Notes: a model not told the origin generated them from the sequence alone. A DNA stretch of 64,000 nucleotides from Pseudomonas syringae KCTC 12500 (GCF_000507185.2 NZ_AYTM02000002.1:62001-126000), one strand, 5' to 3'. Positions 17,167 through 26,414 are shown, counted from the first letter of the stretch. Translations and numbers: made by a program.

Positions 17167-19710
17167 ATGCCCCCCAGCAGAACGTTTGTCCATCCTGTTG
17201 GAGGCACACAACCCCATGCGGATGAGATTCGGCGCGCTATCAAGGCTGATGGTCACGATTCAGCGCCAGCCACCTTGGGAATAGACCGTATCTATGAAGG
17301 GCTCGAACGCCTCGCGATCGGCCGATATGCCCGCTTCAGTAGAGCGTCAGACAATCTCACGGGCGGCACTCAGCCGTTAGCCGACCCTATCCATACCACG
17401 GTTTCCGATGGGCACCACGCCGACCTGGCCATAGGGCGCTATGCGCGCTTCAGCAGACCGTCTCCCAACCTGGTTGGAGGTACGCAACCCCGGGCGGATA
17501 CGCCGTCGGAACAGGCACCCTCGCCCTTCACCCCGCAGATGCGCCATCCAGAGCGTGAATCCGAGTTCTTTACCATCCGGCAGGACTCACCCGGCGCCAA
17601 CTCGTTCAGCATCCCCAAGGCACCTGATCGCCCGGCGAAAGCCAAATGGCTGCGTCCAGGGGAGCCGCTCACCGTGGCCGATATCACCTTGCCCGGCGGC
17701 ATGATCTACACAGGCACGCAAAACCCCGAATTCAGACTATCCGAACCTTCTTTCATAGACGCAGCCTTGCCGGTGGCCGGTTCCGACACGCCTCCCGTTG
17801 CGGGGGTGGCCTACTATTGGTCGACCTACAAAGATCTTGAACCTGCCGCGCGCAGGGGCTATCTGCAGTGGCTGGCGGGGGGACGTTGTGATCCTGAGGC
17901 GAGCAGTGGTTACCTGTTCATGTTTTTCCACGGCCTTGAACGGCGTTTACTGATCGACAGCCTTTCTGATCCCGATGCACGAAAAGAGATTCCCCCGATA
18001 AAAGAGGAAATCGAGCGTTTGCGGACTGTTTATCATCGGGATCTTTCGTTTTATAACCAGGCTTCGCGGCTTCTCGAATACCTGAACATGCCTGTCATTT
18101 CAGGGCAGATGTATTTGCGCGAGCCACCAATGGAGTCGGCCGACCGCTATGAAATGCCCATCGTGCTGCGAGTGGCGCTGGGCCAGATGGCCATCGACAA
18201 ATACCCGTTGAACGCATCCTGGGCCTTATCCTGGGCGCTGACGGATCCGAATATCTCGCGTGGCAAACCTGTTGGCAGATGCGCAGATCTCTTTCAGCGC
18301 CTGTTCAGAGCCGAATATGAAGAGCAGTTTCCCGACGGCCTGAAGCTGCTGAGGAACAAGACCCGACTATGGGTCGCCTATCGCCCATCGTCCGCCTACC
18401 TCGATGTACCGGAAATACCGGTGGGTGATCTGCCAGACGTCAGCATTACGTCCGCCACCCGCAAGAAAATCCAGGTCCTCGTGCAGGGCTGTGCTTCAGT
18501 GCTCGCACCATTCAGTCGGTACATGGGCCGCAATGCCGATGATCTCGATAAGCATGAGTCATTGGAGGCGCTGCTATTGCTGCCGGTGTCGCTATGGCCT
18601 GAATACGCCAGGCATGAACTGCGACAGCTTCAATCGGAAGTCAGGACGGGTACGAAGCTGATGACGCTTGATCAACTGGCCATACGTTTCAAGTCTGACG
18701 GCGCCCAGGCACGCAACCAGATCATCGCGCTGATAAAAGTGCTTGAAGACATGCACGTAGGAATGGAACCGGATGTAATGGCGGGCAATCGTGCGCCCAA
18801 GCCTGAGGACAGCATCGTTCTGTTCGCGACCGAGCCCGACCCAGGCATGTCGCGGGTGACAGTGGACTACAACGTGGCTGTCGTCACTCTGGATCTCGCC
18901 AGCAGCGTGGCAACGGTTGATGGCGGCACGAGCCAGCATGCCGTTGCACTGCTCGAACAGCATATCGACTCATGGGGGCATCTGCGTGTCGCGCATCGAA
19001 CACGTCTCAAGGCGTATCTGTTGATGCAACTGCAGCAGCCGCCCAACCTGGCAAGCCTGAAAAAGAAGCTGGGTTCGCTGAATCAGGAGGAAAAGCAGAC
19101 CATCGTCGGTTGCCTGACTCACCTTGCCCACGCTGACGGAGCGGTTACGCCTGAGAAAGTCAGGTTGCTTGAGCGGATCTACAGGGCACTTCAACTCGAC
19201 CCACACGCCCTTTACAGCAACCTCCATGGTGCTGCGACCGGTTTGCAGACAGGACAAGCCTCGACAGCGCTGTCAGCCACTACAGCAACAGGCCCCGACA
19301 AGAAGCCAGGCTCCGGAATCGTGCTGGACATGGGCAGGGTTGCCCAGTTGCGACGCGAAACGGCAGAGGTGTCGGCGCTGCTGGCTGATGTTTTTCGCAA
19401 CGATCAGGAAGACGAACAGCAGGACCACACGCAGATAGCCGAAGACGATGCTTCACAAGACACCCCAGACACTGGCGCCCATCTCCATGAACTGGATGCG
19501 GGGCACTCTGCGTTTCTGCGCCTGCTGGTCTCGCGCAACCAATGGAGTCGACGAGAGCTGGAAATCGCGACGGCAGGTATGGCGTTGATGCTCGACGGTG
19601 CACTGGAGCAAATCAACGATATGGCATTCGAATTGTTCGACATGCCGGTTTCCGAGGGCGATGACCCTATCGAAATCAACCCGGATATTTTAAGCGAGCT
19701 TGCCCTATGA
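17167..19710 (+). CDS. TerB_N/TerB/TerB_C multidomain protein, first gene of a candidate defence cassette
   Basis: The protein (847 aa) starts at ATG 17167 with GGAAG six bases upstream; an in-frame GTG at 17122 is less likely. Residues 1-120 are low in predicted structure and hold tandem repeats. A TerB_N-like domain follows from about 160 (YYWSTYKDLEPAARRGYLQW, then SSGYLFMFFHGLERRLLID). A TerB-like helical module lies near 641-690 (THLAHADGAVTPEKVRLLERIY), and a TerB_C-like domain closes the protein (NQWSRRELEIATAGMALMLDGALEQINDMAFELF). TerB modules are linked to metal or stress sensing in ter systems; this is not the small tellurite TerB itself. It overlaps the ATPase gene by four bases. 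No enzyme motif was seen, so a sensor or scaffold role is inferred. Confidence 0.75.
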   Translation: MPPSRTFVHPVGGTQPHADEIRRAIKADGHDSAPATLGIDRIYEGLERLAIGRYARFSRASDNLTGGTQPLADPIHTTVSDGHHADLAIGRYARFSRPSPNLVGGTQPRADTPSEQAPSPFTPQMRHPERESEFFTIRQDSPGANSFSIPKAPDRPAKAKWLRPGEPLTVADITLPGGMIYTGTQNPEFRLSEPSFIDAALPVAGSDTPPVAGVAYYWSTYKDLEPAARRGYLQWLAGGRCDPEASSGYLFMFFHGLERRLLIDSLSDPDARKEIPPIKEEIERLRTVYHRDLSFYNQASRLLEYLNMPVISGQMYLREPPMESADRYEMPIVLRVALGQMAIDKYPLNASWALSWALTDPNISRGKPVGRCADLFQRLFRAEYEEQFPDGLKLLRNKTRLWVAYRPSSAYLDVPEIPVGDLPDVSITSATRKKIQVLVQGCASVLAPFSRYMGRNADDLDKHESLEALLLLPVSLWPEYARHELRQLQSEVRTGTKLMTLDQLAIRFKSDGAQARNQIIALIKVLEDMHVGMEPDVMAGNRAPKPEDSIVLFATEPDPGMSRVTVDYNVAVVTLDLASSVATVDGGTSQHAVALLEQHIDSWGHLRVAHRTRLKAYLLMQLQQPPNLASLKKKLGSLNQEEKQTIVGCLTHLAHADGAVTPEKVRLLERIYRALQLDPHALYSNLHGAATGLQTGQASTALSATTATGPDKKPGSGIVLDMGRVAQLRRETAEVSALLADVFRNDQEDEQQDHTQIAEDDASQDTPDTGAHLHELDAGHSAFLRLLVSRNQWSRRELEIATAGMALMLDGALEQINDMAFELFDMPVSEGDDPIEINPDILSELAL
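17311..17499 (+). repeat. Tandem 38-residue repeat inside the TerB_N protein gene
   Basis: Residues 49-73 and 87-111 share LAIGRYARFSR, then six variable residues, then GGTQPxAD, with a 38-residue period (DNA 17311-17385 and 17425-17499). A third partial copy (VGGTQPHAD) lies at residues 11-19. The DNA copies have diverged at many third positions, so the peptide rather than the DNA appears conserved. Confidence 0.8.
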
Positions 19711-21002
19711 ACAAGATACGAGCCAAGGATCGCGATGCGGTCATTCAATCACTGCGCGCAGGTGTCGTTCCTCGTGTCGGGCAGCACTTGATCCAGGTCG
19801 GACGGGCGGGTGAGCTGGCAGCTCTTATCAAGGATGTCGACCGGCTGGCCGAAGGCGGTTCTGCCTTTCGTATCGTGGTCGGCGAGTATGGCGCGGGCAA
19901 GACCTTCTTCCTCAATCTGGTCAGAGGCATTGCGATGGAACGCAAGCTGGTGACGATGCACGCTGATCTGAACCCCGATCGACGCCTGCACGCCTCAGGC
20001 GGTCAGGCGCGCTCCCTGTACGCCGAGCTTGCCAAGAACATGTCTACACGCACCAAGCCGGACGGCGGCGCGCTTCAGGGTATCGTCGAAAAGTTTATTT
20101 CCCAGGCCAGAACCCACGCGAGCAGCAAAGGCGTAGACAGCGAGACCGTCATACGCCAGAACCTCGCCGAACTTACCGAAATGGTCAACGGCTATGACTT
20201 TGCCGAAGTCATAGCCGCTTACTGCCGTGGCTTTAACGAAGGCAACGAACAGCTGAAAGCCGATGCAATACGCTGGCTTCGCGGGGAGTTCACCACCAGG
20301 ACGGATGCACGAGCGGCCCTTGGGGTCAGAAGCATCGTTGACGACGCGTCCGTTTACGATCAGCTCAAACTGCTTTCCCGATTTGTGCGTCTGGCAGGCT
20401 TCGGCGGGCTTATGGTGTGCCTGGACGAACTGGTCAACCTCTACAAGCTTGCCAACACGCAGGCTCGCAATGCGAACTACGAACAGATCCTGCGCATCCT
20501 CAATGACTCACTGCAAGGGTCGACTGACGGACTGGGCTTCGTTCTGGGCGGCACGCCGGAATTCCTGATGGACACTCGCCGCGGCCTCTACAGCTACCCG
20601 GCTTTACAGTCGCGCTTGGCAGAAAACACCTTTGCCAAGGCCGGCTACGTCGACCTTTCCGGCCCTGTCATTCGGCTGACCAGCCTGACCCCGGAGGACT
20701 TCTATGTCCTGCTGCTGAACCTGCGTAATGTTTATGCCTACGGCGATGCGGAACATTACCTGCTTCCGGAAGAGGCCATCCCGGCCTTCATCGAGCACTG
20801 CGGCCAGCGTCTGGGCGAAGCTTACTTTCGAACGCCACGCACCACCATCACCGCGTTCATCAACCTGCTGGCGGTTCTTGAGCAAAACCCTGAGGCCGAC
20901 TGGAGAGACCTTTTGGGCGCCATTGACATTGCCAGGGATGACGGCGGCAAAAGTGATTTCACTGTAGAGACCGATGATGAACTCACAAGCTTCAAGCTCT
21001 GA
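19707..21002 (+). CDS. BrxD-like P-loop ATPase (BREX-type ATP-binding domain, DUF2791)
   Basis: The protein (431 aa) has Walker A GEYGAGKT (residues 59-66) and Walker B GGLMVCLDEL (233-242). Segments such as HADLNPDRRLH, the conserved DELVNLYK stretch and the sensor region FVLGGTPEFLMDTRRGLYSYPALQSRLAEN match the BREX BrxD group of AAA-type ATPases. It begins within the stop region of the TerB_N gene (ATGA, 19707-19710) and its last 29 bases encode the start of the helicase. It probably loads or drives the helicase partner. Family call is from motif recognition, not a profile search. Confidence 0.78.
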   Translation: MNKIRAKDRDAVIQSLRAGVVPRVGQHLIQVGRAGELAALIKDVDRLAEGGSAFRIVVGEYGAGKTFFLNLVRGIAMERKLVTMHADLNPDRRLHASGGQARSLYAELAKNMSTRTKPDGGALQGIVEKFISQARTHASSKGVDSETVIRQNLAELTEMVNGYDFAEVIAAYCRGFNEGNEQLKADAIRWLRGEFTTRTDARAALGVRSIVDDASVYDQLKLLSRFVRLAGFGGLMVCLDELVNLYKLANTQARNANYEQILRILNDSLQGSTDGLGFVLGGTPEFLMDTRRGLYSYPALQSRLAENTFAKAGYVDLSGPVIRLTSLTPEDFYVLLLNLRNVYAYGDAEHYLLPEEAIPAFIEHCGQRLGEAYFRTPRTTITAFINLLAVLEQNPEADWRDLLGAIDIARDDGGKSDFTVETDDELTSFKL

Positions 21003-23229
21003 CTCATCCGCGTTCGAACGGCTTCACCCCGATGTACAACAATGGGTGTGGTCGCAAGGCTGGACATCGCTCAGGGATGCTCAGGAATGGGCCATACCTG
21101 CGCTGATCGACGCTGATCGCGACGTCATCATTGCGGCCTCCACCGCAGCGGGCAAGACCGAGGCGGCGTTTCTGCCCATTCTGACCCATTTGCTCAACGA
21201 TACCGATGCGCCAGGCGCTGTGCTCTATATCAGCCCGCTCAAGGCCTTGATCAATGATCAGTGGGACAGGCTGACACGTCTTTGCGAGCGCCTGGAAATC
21301 CCGGTGGTCGGCTGGCACGGGGACGTTTCGGCAAGCAGGAAGCACCGCTTTCTGAAATCGCCCAGAGGGATCCTGCTCATAACCCCAGAATCGCTGGAAG
21401 CCCTGTTCGTGAACCGGGGCTCAGCGCTTGCGGGGCTCTTTCAGCCCCTTCGCTATATCGTCATCGACGAATTACACGCGTTCATCGGCAGCGAGCGCGG
21501 TAAACAATTGCAGTCCCTGATGCACCGCGTAGAAACGGTTGTCGGCAAAAAACTGCCACGCGTAGGCCTGTCTGCGACCCTGGGCGAGATGGCACTCGCC
21601 CGCGAGTTCCTGCGTCCGGGGCAAGGCCGACGCATGGACGAAATCATTTCTCAAGCCTCGGGCCAGGACCTTCAGGTTCAGGTACGCGGTTACACCATGC
21701 TGCCGATGAAGAAACTGACAGCAAACCTGCAGATGGTCGTGACAAAAGACGATGGCAACGATGATCAGGACGAAGAGCAGGAAGAGGATGTCTCCGGGAC
21801 CAGGCACGCCATAGCCGCGCATATGTACAAGGTGTTGCGTGGCAGTAACAACCTGATCTTTCCCAACAGCCGCGACAAGGTTGAATGGTACGCCGACCGG
21901 CTGCGGCACTTGTGCGAAAACGACGGTTTGCCGAACGAGTTCCTGCCTCACCACGGAAGCTTGTCCCGAGACTTGCGTGAAGATACGGAGCGAGCACTGA
22001 AAGCGGGTAGCCCGCCCGCCTCGGCCGTCTGCACCACGACCCTCGAACTTGGCATCGATATCGGCAACATCAAAGCAGTTGCGCAGATCGGCCCTCCGCC
22101 ATCAGTGGCCAGCCTACGCCAGCGACTGGGTCGCTCCGGACGTCGCGCAGGTGAGCCTGCCACACTTCGCGCCTATTGCCAGGAAGACACCCTGACACCT
22201 GATTCGGACCTCTCGGATCAGCTCCGGCAAAACCTGGTGCAGACGATCGCCATGATTCGATTGTTGATCGAGAAGTGGTTCGAACCTCCGAGAGCCAACG
22301 GCCTGCACGCCTCGACGCTGGTTCAGCAATGCCTGTCGACGATTGCACAGCAAGGTGGTGCACATGCCTCGCAGCTGTGGAATGAGCTGCTCGCGAGCGG
22401 AACATTTGCAGCCGTTGATAAAACCGACTTCATGGCCCTTCTCAAGGCGCTGGGTGAAAAGAAACTGATCGTCCAGGACAGCTCTGGCCTGCTATTGCCT
22501 GGCGAGATCGGTGAAAAACTGGTCAACCACTATGAGTTTTACAGTGCATTCAGCAGCGATGAGGAATTCAGACTGCTTCGCGATGGCAAGCCGTTGGGTT
22601 CCATTCCTGTCAGTCGCCCGCTGACCCTGGGGCAACGCATCATCTTCGCAGGCAAACGCTGGCAGGTCATGGATGTAGACCTGGAAAAGAAAGTCATTGC
22701 GGTCATACGCGCACGTGGCGGCGAACCTCCGGTATTCGACGGGCTGGGCGCCAAGATCCATGACCGGGTGCGTGAAGAAATGCGCGCGGTACTGACGGAG
22801 GTCACACCCTGCCCGTTCCTTGATGCCAATGCACAAGCCCTGCTGGCGGAAGCGCGCCAGACCTTTCACCGGCTGGGGCTGGCTGACCAGCGCCTGACGG
22901 GTTCGACCTCAAGCAGCTACCTGCTGACCTGGGCGGGCGACTACACCAATGATGCGCTGTGCCTGCTGCTCAACCAGGCTGGGGTCATGTGCACAGCTTC
23001 GGGGTTGGTACTGGAAATCAGCGCTTCTCAGGAAAGTGTGCTGGCAGCACTGGCCAGAATTGCAGAGCTGGATGCGACCGATGTGGAACCCCTGTTGAAA
23101 GATGTGAAAAATCTGATCCGCGAAAAGTGGGACTGGGCTCTGCCAAAATCGCTGTTGATCAAATCATTTGCCTCCAGCCAGCTGGATATACCCAACGCGA
23201 TTGCGCTTGCGAAGACATTGACGATCTGA
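20974..23229 (+). CDS. Lhr/BrxHI-like DEAD/DEAH-box superfamily 2 helicase
   Basis: The protein (751 aa) has motif I ASTAAGKTEAA (55-65), motif II DELH (165-168), motif III SAT (200-202), motif V TTLELGIDIG and motif VI QRLGRSGRRAGE (383-394). The FGLxQ-type accessory region and Lhr-like winged-helix part lie beyond residue 420. A strongly acidic insert (about 258-272, DDGNDDQDEEQEED) sits between the two RecA lobes. Two ATGs (20974, 20977) are possible starts, both inside the ATPase gene, so translation is likely coupled. With BrxD it resembles the BrxD-BrxHI pair of some BREX systems. No nuclease motif was seen. Confidence 0.82.
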   Translation: MMNSQASSSDSSAFERLHPDVQQWVWSQGWTSLRDAQEWAIPALIDADRDVIIAASTAAGKTEAAFLPILTHLLNDTDAPGAVLYISPLKALINDQWDRLTRLCERLEIPVVGWHGDVSASRKHRFLKSPRGILLITPESLEALFVNRGSALAGLFQPLRYIVIDELHAFIGSERGKQLQSLMHRVETVVGKKLPRVGLSATLGEMALAREFLRPGQGRRMDEIISQASGQDLQVQVRGYTMLPMKKLTANLQMVVTKDDGNDDQDEEQEEDVSGTRHAIAAHMYKVLRGSNNLIFPNSRDKVEWYADRLRHLCENDGLPNEFLPHHGSLSRDLREDTERALKAGSPPASAVCTTTLELGIDIGNIKAVAQIGPPPSVASLRQRLGRSGRRAGEPATLRAYCQEDTLTPDSDLSDQLRQNLVQTIAMIRLLIEKWFEPPRANGLHASTLVQQCLSTIAQQGGAHASQLWNELLASGTFAAVDKTDFMALLKALGEKKLIVQDSSGLLLPGEIGEKLVNHYEFYSAFSSDEEFRLLRDGKPLGSIPVSRPLTLGQRIIFAGKRWQVMDVDLEKKVIAVIRARGGEPPVFDGLGAKIHDRVREEMRAVLTEVTPCPFLDANAQALLAEARQTFHRLGLADQRLTGSTSSSYLLTWAGDYTNDALCLLLNQAGVMCTASGLVLEISASQESVLAALARIAELDATDVEPLLKDVKNLIREKWDWALPKSLLIKSFASSQLDIPNAIALAKTLTI

Positions 23230-23303
23230 CGGCAGGCCTGGCGGCTCGGCCCGCGCCGTCTGATATATTGATGCGCATCCCGTATTAATAGATCGACCTT
23301 CAA

Positions 23304-24212
23304 ATGCCCATCAATTTCGACCTCAACGACCTCCAGGCATTTCGTGCCGTGGTCGAGAATGGCAGCTTCCGCAAAGCCGCTGAAACCGTGCAGATCACCC
23401 AGCCTGCGCTCAGCCGGAGGATAGAAAAGCTCGAGTCTGCGCTGAATGTGAAGCTGTTCGAGCGGACCACCCGCAGGGTCAGCCTGACCACGGTCGGCCG
23501 CGCATTTCTGCCTCAGGTCGAGCGTATTCTGGATGATCTGGACAGCGCGTTGATGACCATCGAAGGCGTCGGCTCCACGCGAATGGGCAGCGTGACGATT
23601 GCCTGCGTGCCTTCAGCCGCCTATTACTTCATGCCGCAGGTCATCAGCGCCTTTCACCGGCTGTTTCCGAAAATCAGAATTCGGGTCATGGACGCCAGCG
23701 CCAATGAGGTCAACAGCGCGGTTGCCCTGGGCGAAGCCGATTTCGGGGTGAGTTTCAGCGGCAATCTGGCGCCGGAGGTGGATTTCGAGCTGCTGCTGCA
23801 GGAACGCTACGTGATGGCCTGCAGGCGGGATCACCCGCTGGCAACGTGCGACAGCGTCAGTTGGGAAGAGATGTACCGCCACGACTACATCGGCCTGGAC
23901 ATCACCTCGGGTAATCGTCTGGTGCTGGATCAGGCGCTGGCACCGTCGCGCCCGCACAAGGAAAGCATCTGCGAAACCCGCCATGTCACGACCATGATCG
24001 GACTGGTGGAAGCCGGGCTTGGCGTGGCTGCGGTGCCGTCGATCGCCATGCCGATGACCGCTCACCCGTTTCTGGTGAGCGTGCCATTGGTTGCGCCCGA
24101 GGTGATTCGCAATGTAGGGCTGCTCAAGCGTCGTGGCAGGACCTTGACACCGGCAGCCCTCGAGTTGGAACAACTGGTCAGGAAAATGCCTTCACGCTCA
24201 GCGGGGAACTGA
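23304..24212 (+). CDS. LysR family transcriptional regulator
   Basis: The protein (302 aa) starts MPINFDLNDLQAFRAVVENGSFRKAAETVQITQPALSRRIEKLE, a standard LysR helix-turn-helix, followed by a substrate-binding-like effector domain. Its last 15 bases overlap the end of the convergent binding-protein gene. It most likely controls that gene and the carrier upstream of it, through the inverted repeat at 26392-26414; this link is inferred from context. Confidence 0.88.
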   Translation: MPINFDLNDLQAFRAVVENGSFRKAAETVQITQPALSRRIEKLESALNVKLFERTTRRVSLTTVGRAFLPQVERILDDLDSALMTIEGVGSTRMGSVTIACVPSAAYYFMPQVISAFHRLFPKIRIRVMDASANEVNSAVALGEADFGVSFSGNLAPEVDFELLLQERYVMACRRDHPLATCDSVSWEEMYRHDYIGLDITSGNRLVLDQALAPSRPHKESICETRHVTTMIGLVEAGLGVAAVPSIAMPMTAHPFLVSVPLVAPEVIRNVGLLKRRGRTLTPAALELEQLVRKMPSRSAGN

Positions 24213-24977
24213 ATCCAGACCGGTAGACTGCACTGTAGCCTGGGCTTTCGGGGAGGCCAGGTAATCCAGCAAGGCCTTCGCCTCTTTCGGATGCTCGGCA
24301 TTGACCGGGATGCCCGCGGCATAACGGGTAACCGACTGAACGTCTTCCGGGATCTTCGCCACGAACGTCACGCCGGGAATCGGCAGCAACTCGGCAACCT
24401 GTTGAAAGCCCACCTCGTAGTCACCCTTGGCAACCACCGAAGCGACCGGGATGCGCTCGATCATCTTGCCCTTCGGCGCGAGCTCCTTCTCGATACCGAG
24501 CTTTTTGAAAAGCTCTTTTTCGATGTACACGCCACTGGCGCTGTCGGAGTAAGCCACCGACCTGGCCTTGAGCAAGGTGGCCTTGAGCTCACTGTCGGTG
24601 CCGATCGCCGGCTTGGCCGCACCCTCCTTCACCACCATCCCGATCCGCGAGTCAGCCAGTTCGACCCGCGATGCCGGGTCTACCTTACCTTGCTTGATCA
24701 GATCATCCAGCGCATAGCCGACCATGATCACCACATCGGCGTGCTCGCCACGGGCCAGACGATTCGGGATGGCCTCGGGCGCCTTGCCCATCGATGGGCC
24801 GAGAATGGTGTCCAGCGAGTCCCCGGAAGACGCCGCGTATTGCGGTCCGAGCAGTTTGTACGCAGCCGTAAAGCCGCCGGAGGTCATAACCTTGAGCTGT
24901 TCAGCCTGCGCCGCCGCACTGACCGCGATACAGCCGAGAAAAAGCGCGGCCAATTGATGTTTGTATAACGATTTCAT
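24198..24977 (-). CDS. Orphan periplasmic substrate-binding protein, ModA-like
   Basis: The protein (259 aa) has a signal peptide (MKSLYKHQLAALFLGCIAVSAAAQA) and the class II binding-protein fold of molybdate-type proteins (QLKVMTSGGFTAAYKLLGPQY, then ADVVIMVGYALDDLIKQGKV). No ABC permease or ATPase is nearby. It follows the MFS carrier gene by 15 bases in the same direction, so it may serve carboxylate uptake or sensing rather than molybdate transport. The ligand is not known. Confidence 0.75.
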   Translation of the reverse strand: MKSLYKHQLAALFLGCIAVSAAAQAEQLKVMTSGGFTAAYKLLGPQYAASSGDSLDTILGPSMGKAPEAIPNRLARGEHADVVIMVGYALDDLIKQGKVDPASRVELADSRIGMVVKEGAAKPAIGTDSELKATLLKARSVAYSDSASGVYIEKELFKKLGIEKELAPKGKMIERIPVASVVAKGDYEVGFQQVAELLPIPGVTFVAKIPEDVQSVTRYAAGIPVNAEHPKEAKALLDYLASPKAQATVQSTGLDSVPR

Positions 24978-24992
24978 AATGATTTTCCTTGA

Positions 24993-26294
24993 TTAAACAG
25001 CCAGTTGCGGGCGGGTCGAGATGTGCCGGTAGAGCACCAATGTGGCACCCAGCGCACAGGCTGCAGCAAATGTCATCCAGTAAGCAGGTGCAGCCTTGTC
25101 GCCGGTGAGGTGGATCAACCAGGTCGAAATCGCTGGAGTGAAACCACCAAAAACCGCCGTCGCCAGGCTGTAGGCCAGCGAAAAACCGGCAACACGCACC
25201 TCTACTGGCATGATTTCGGTCAGCGCCGGGATCATCGCGCCGTTATACAAGCCGTAGAGAAACGAGAACCACAACAGCACTTCCAGCATATGGCCGAAGC
25301 TGGGCGCCAGAGCGAGGAAAGACAGCGCCGGGTACGCACTGACGATGGTCAGTAGCGTCATCGCAACCAACAGCGGCTTGCGCCCGAAACGGTCGCTCAA
25401 CATGCCGCCGACAGGCAGCCAGATAAAGTTGGAGACACCGACCAGCAAGGTCACCAGAAGCGCATCGGAGGTACTCAGGTTGAGTACGGTTTTGCCGAAT
25501 GTCGGTGCGTAGATGGTGATCAGATAAAAGGTGGTAGTGGTCATCGCCACCATCAGCATTCCGGCAATCACCACACGCCAGTTTTGCAGCAGCGTCGCGA
25601 ACACCTGTCGCATGGTCGGACGATGAGAGCGAGTGGCGAACTCCTCTGTTTCCTGCAGGCTGCGGCGCAGCAGGAAAATGAACGGGATGATCAGGCAGCC
25701 GATGGCGAACGGAATTCTCCAGCCCCAATCGGCGACAGCAGCAGGTGCCATCCATTGGTTCAAGCCGTAGCCCAGTGCAGCGGCGACAACGATTGCCACC
25801 TGCTGACTGCCCGACTGCCAACTGGTATAGAAGCCCTTGCGGCCGGGTGTCGCCATCTCTGCCAGATACACGGACACCCCGCCCAGTTCCGCGCCGGCAG
25901 AAAAGCCTTGCAGCAAGCGGCCGACCAATACCAGGGCCGGTGCCCACAAGCCGATGCTTGCGTAACCGGGCACCAGAACAATCAGCAACGTGCCACTGGC
26001 CATGATCGACAGGGTCACAATCAAGCCTTTACGGCGGCCCACGTCATCAATGTAAGCGCCCAGAATCACGGCACCCAACGGACGCATCAGGAAGCCAGCA
26101 CCGAAGACCGCGAAGGTCATCATCAGCGAAGCGAACTCACTGCTGGCCGGGAAAAAGGCGGAGGCGATCTGGGTGGCGTAAAAGCCGAACAGGAAGAAGT
26201 CGAATTGCTCGAGGAAATTACCGGAGGTGACCCGAAATACCGCGCCTGCCTTCGACCGGGAGGATTCTTTTCGTAATGGGGATGAGCCGTGCAT
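24993..26294 (-). CDS. MFS transporter, metabolite:H+ symporter type (citrate/tricarballylate-like)
   Basis: The protein (433 aa) has 12 predicted membrane segments. Family motifs include [15 protein letters not shown] in the first segment, [14 protein letters not shown] between segments 2 and 3, and [22 protein letters not shown]. These match the MHS group, which imports citrate, tricarballylate, alpha-ketoglutarate or similar acids with protons. It heads an operon with the binding-protein gene. No tcuA/tcuB oxidation genes are in the window, so the substrate remains open. Confidence 0.82.
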   Translation of the reverse strand: MHGSSPLRKESSRSKAGAVFRVTSGNFLEQFDFFLFGFYATQIASAFFPASSEFASLMMTFAVFGAGFLMRPLGAVILGAYIDDVGRRKGLIVTLSIMASGTLLIVLVPGYASIGLWAPALVLVGRLLQGFSAGAELGGVSVYLAEMATPGRKGFYTSWQSGSQQVAIVVAAALGYGLNQWMAPAAVADWGWRIPFAIGCLIIPFIFLLRRSLQETEEFATRSHRPTMRQVFATLLQNWRVVIAGMLMVAMTTTTFYLITIYAPTFGKTVLNLSTSDALLVTLLVGVSNFIWLPVGGMLSDRFGRKPLLVAMTLLTIVSAYPALSFLALAPSFGHMLEVLLWFSFLYGLYNGAMIPALTEIMPVEVRVAGFSLAYSLATAVFGGFTPAISTWLIHLTGDKAAPAYWMTFAAACALGATLVLYRHISTRPQLAV

Positions 26295-26391
26295 CAGTGT
26301 TCTCCAGCGATCTTATTAGAGTGTTGTAAGCGCTTGTGATGGGGGAGTCTGCCGGACACACTTTGAAACGATAAGTGCTATGTTTTCATCG

Positions 26392-26414
26392 ATTGATGCC
26401 TTATGGACATCAAT
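26392..26414. promoter_or_regulatory. Inverted repeat, candidate LysR operator
   Basis: ATTGATG-N9-CATCAAT is a perfect 7-9-7 inverted repeat in the 234-base divergent region, about 100 bases upstream of the MFS carrier gene. Size and symmetry suit a LysR-type recognition site, plausibly for the regulator at 23304. Confidence 0.5.

Noticed and set aside
17167..19710. Tellurite resistance (ter operon) reading of the TerB-domain gene
   Set aside because: No terZ, terA, terC, terD or terE genes are nearby, and the protein is the large TerB_N/TerB_C type rather than the small TerB.
17167..23229. Complete BREX system
   Set aside because: Only BrxD-like and BrxHI-like components are present; PglX, PglZ, BrxA, BrxB and BrxC are missing.
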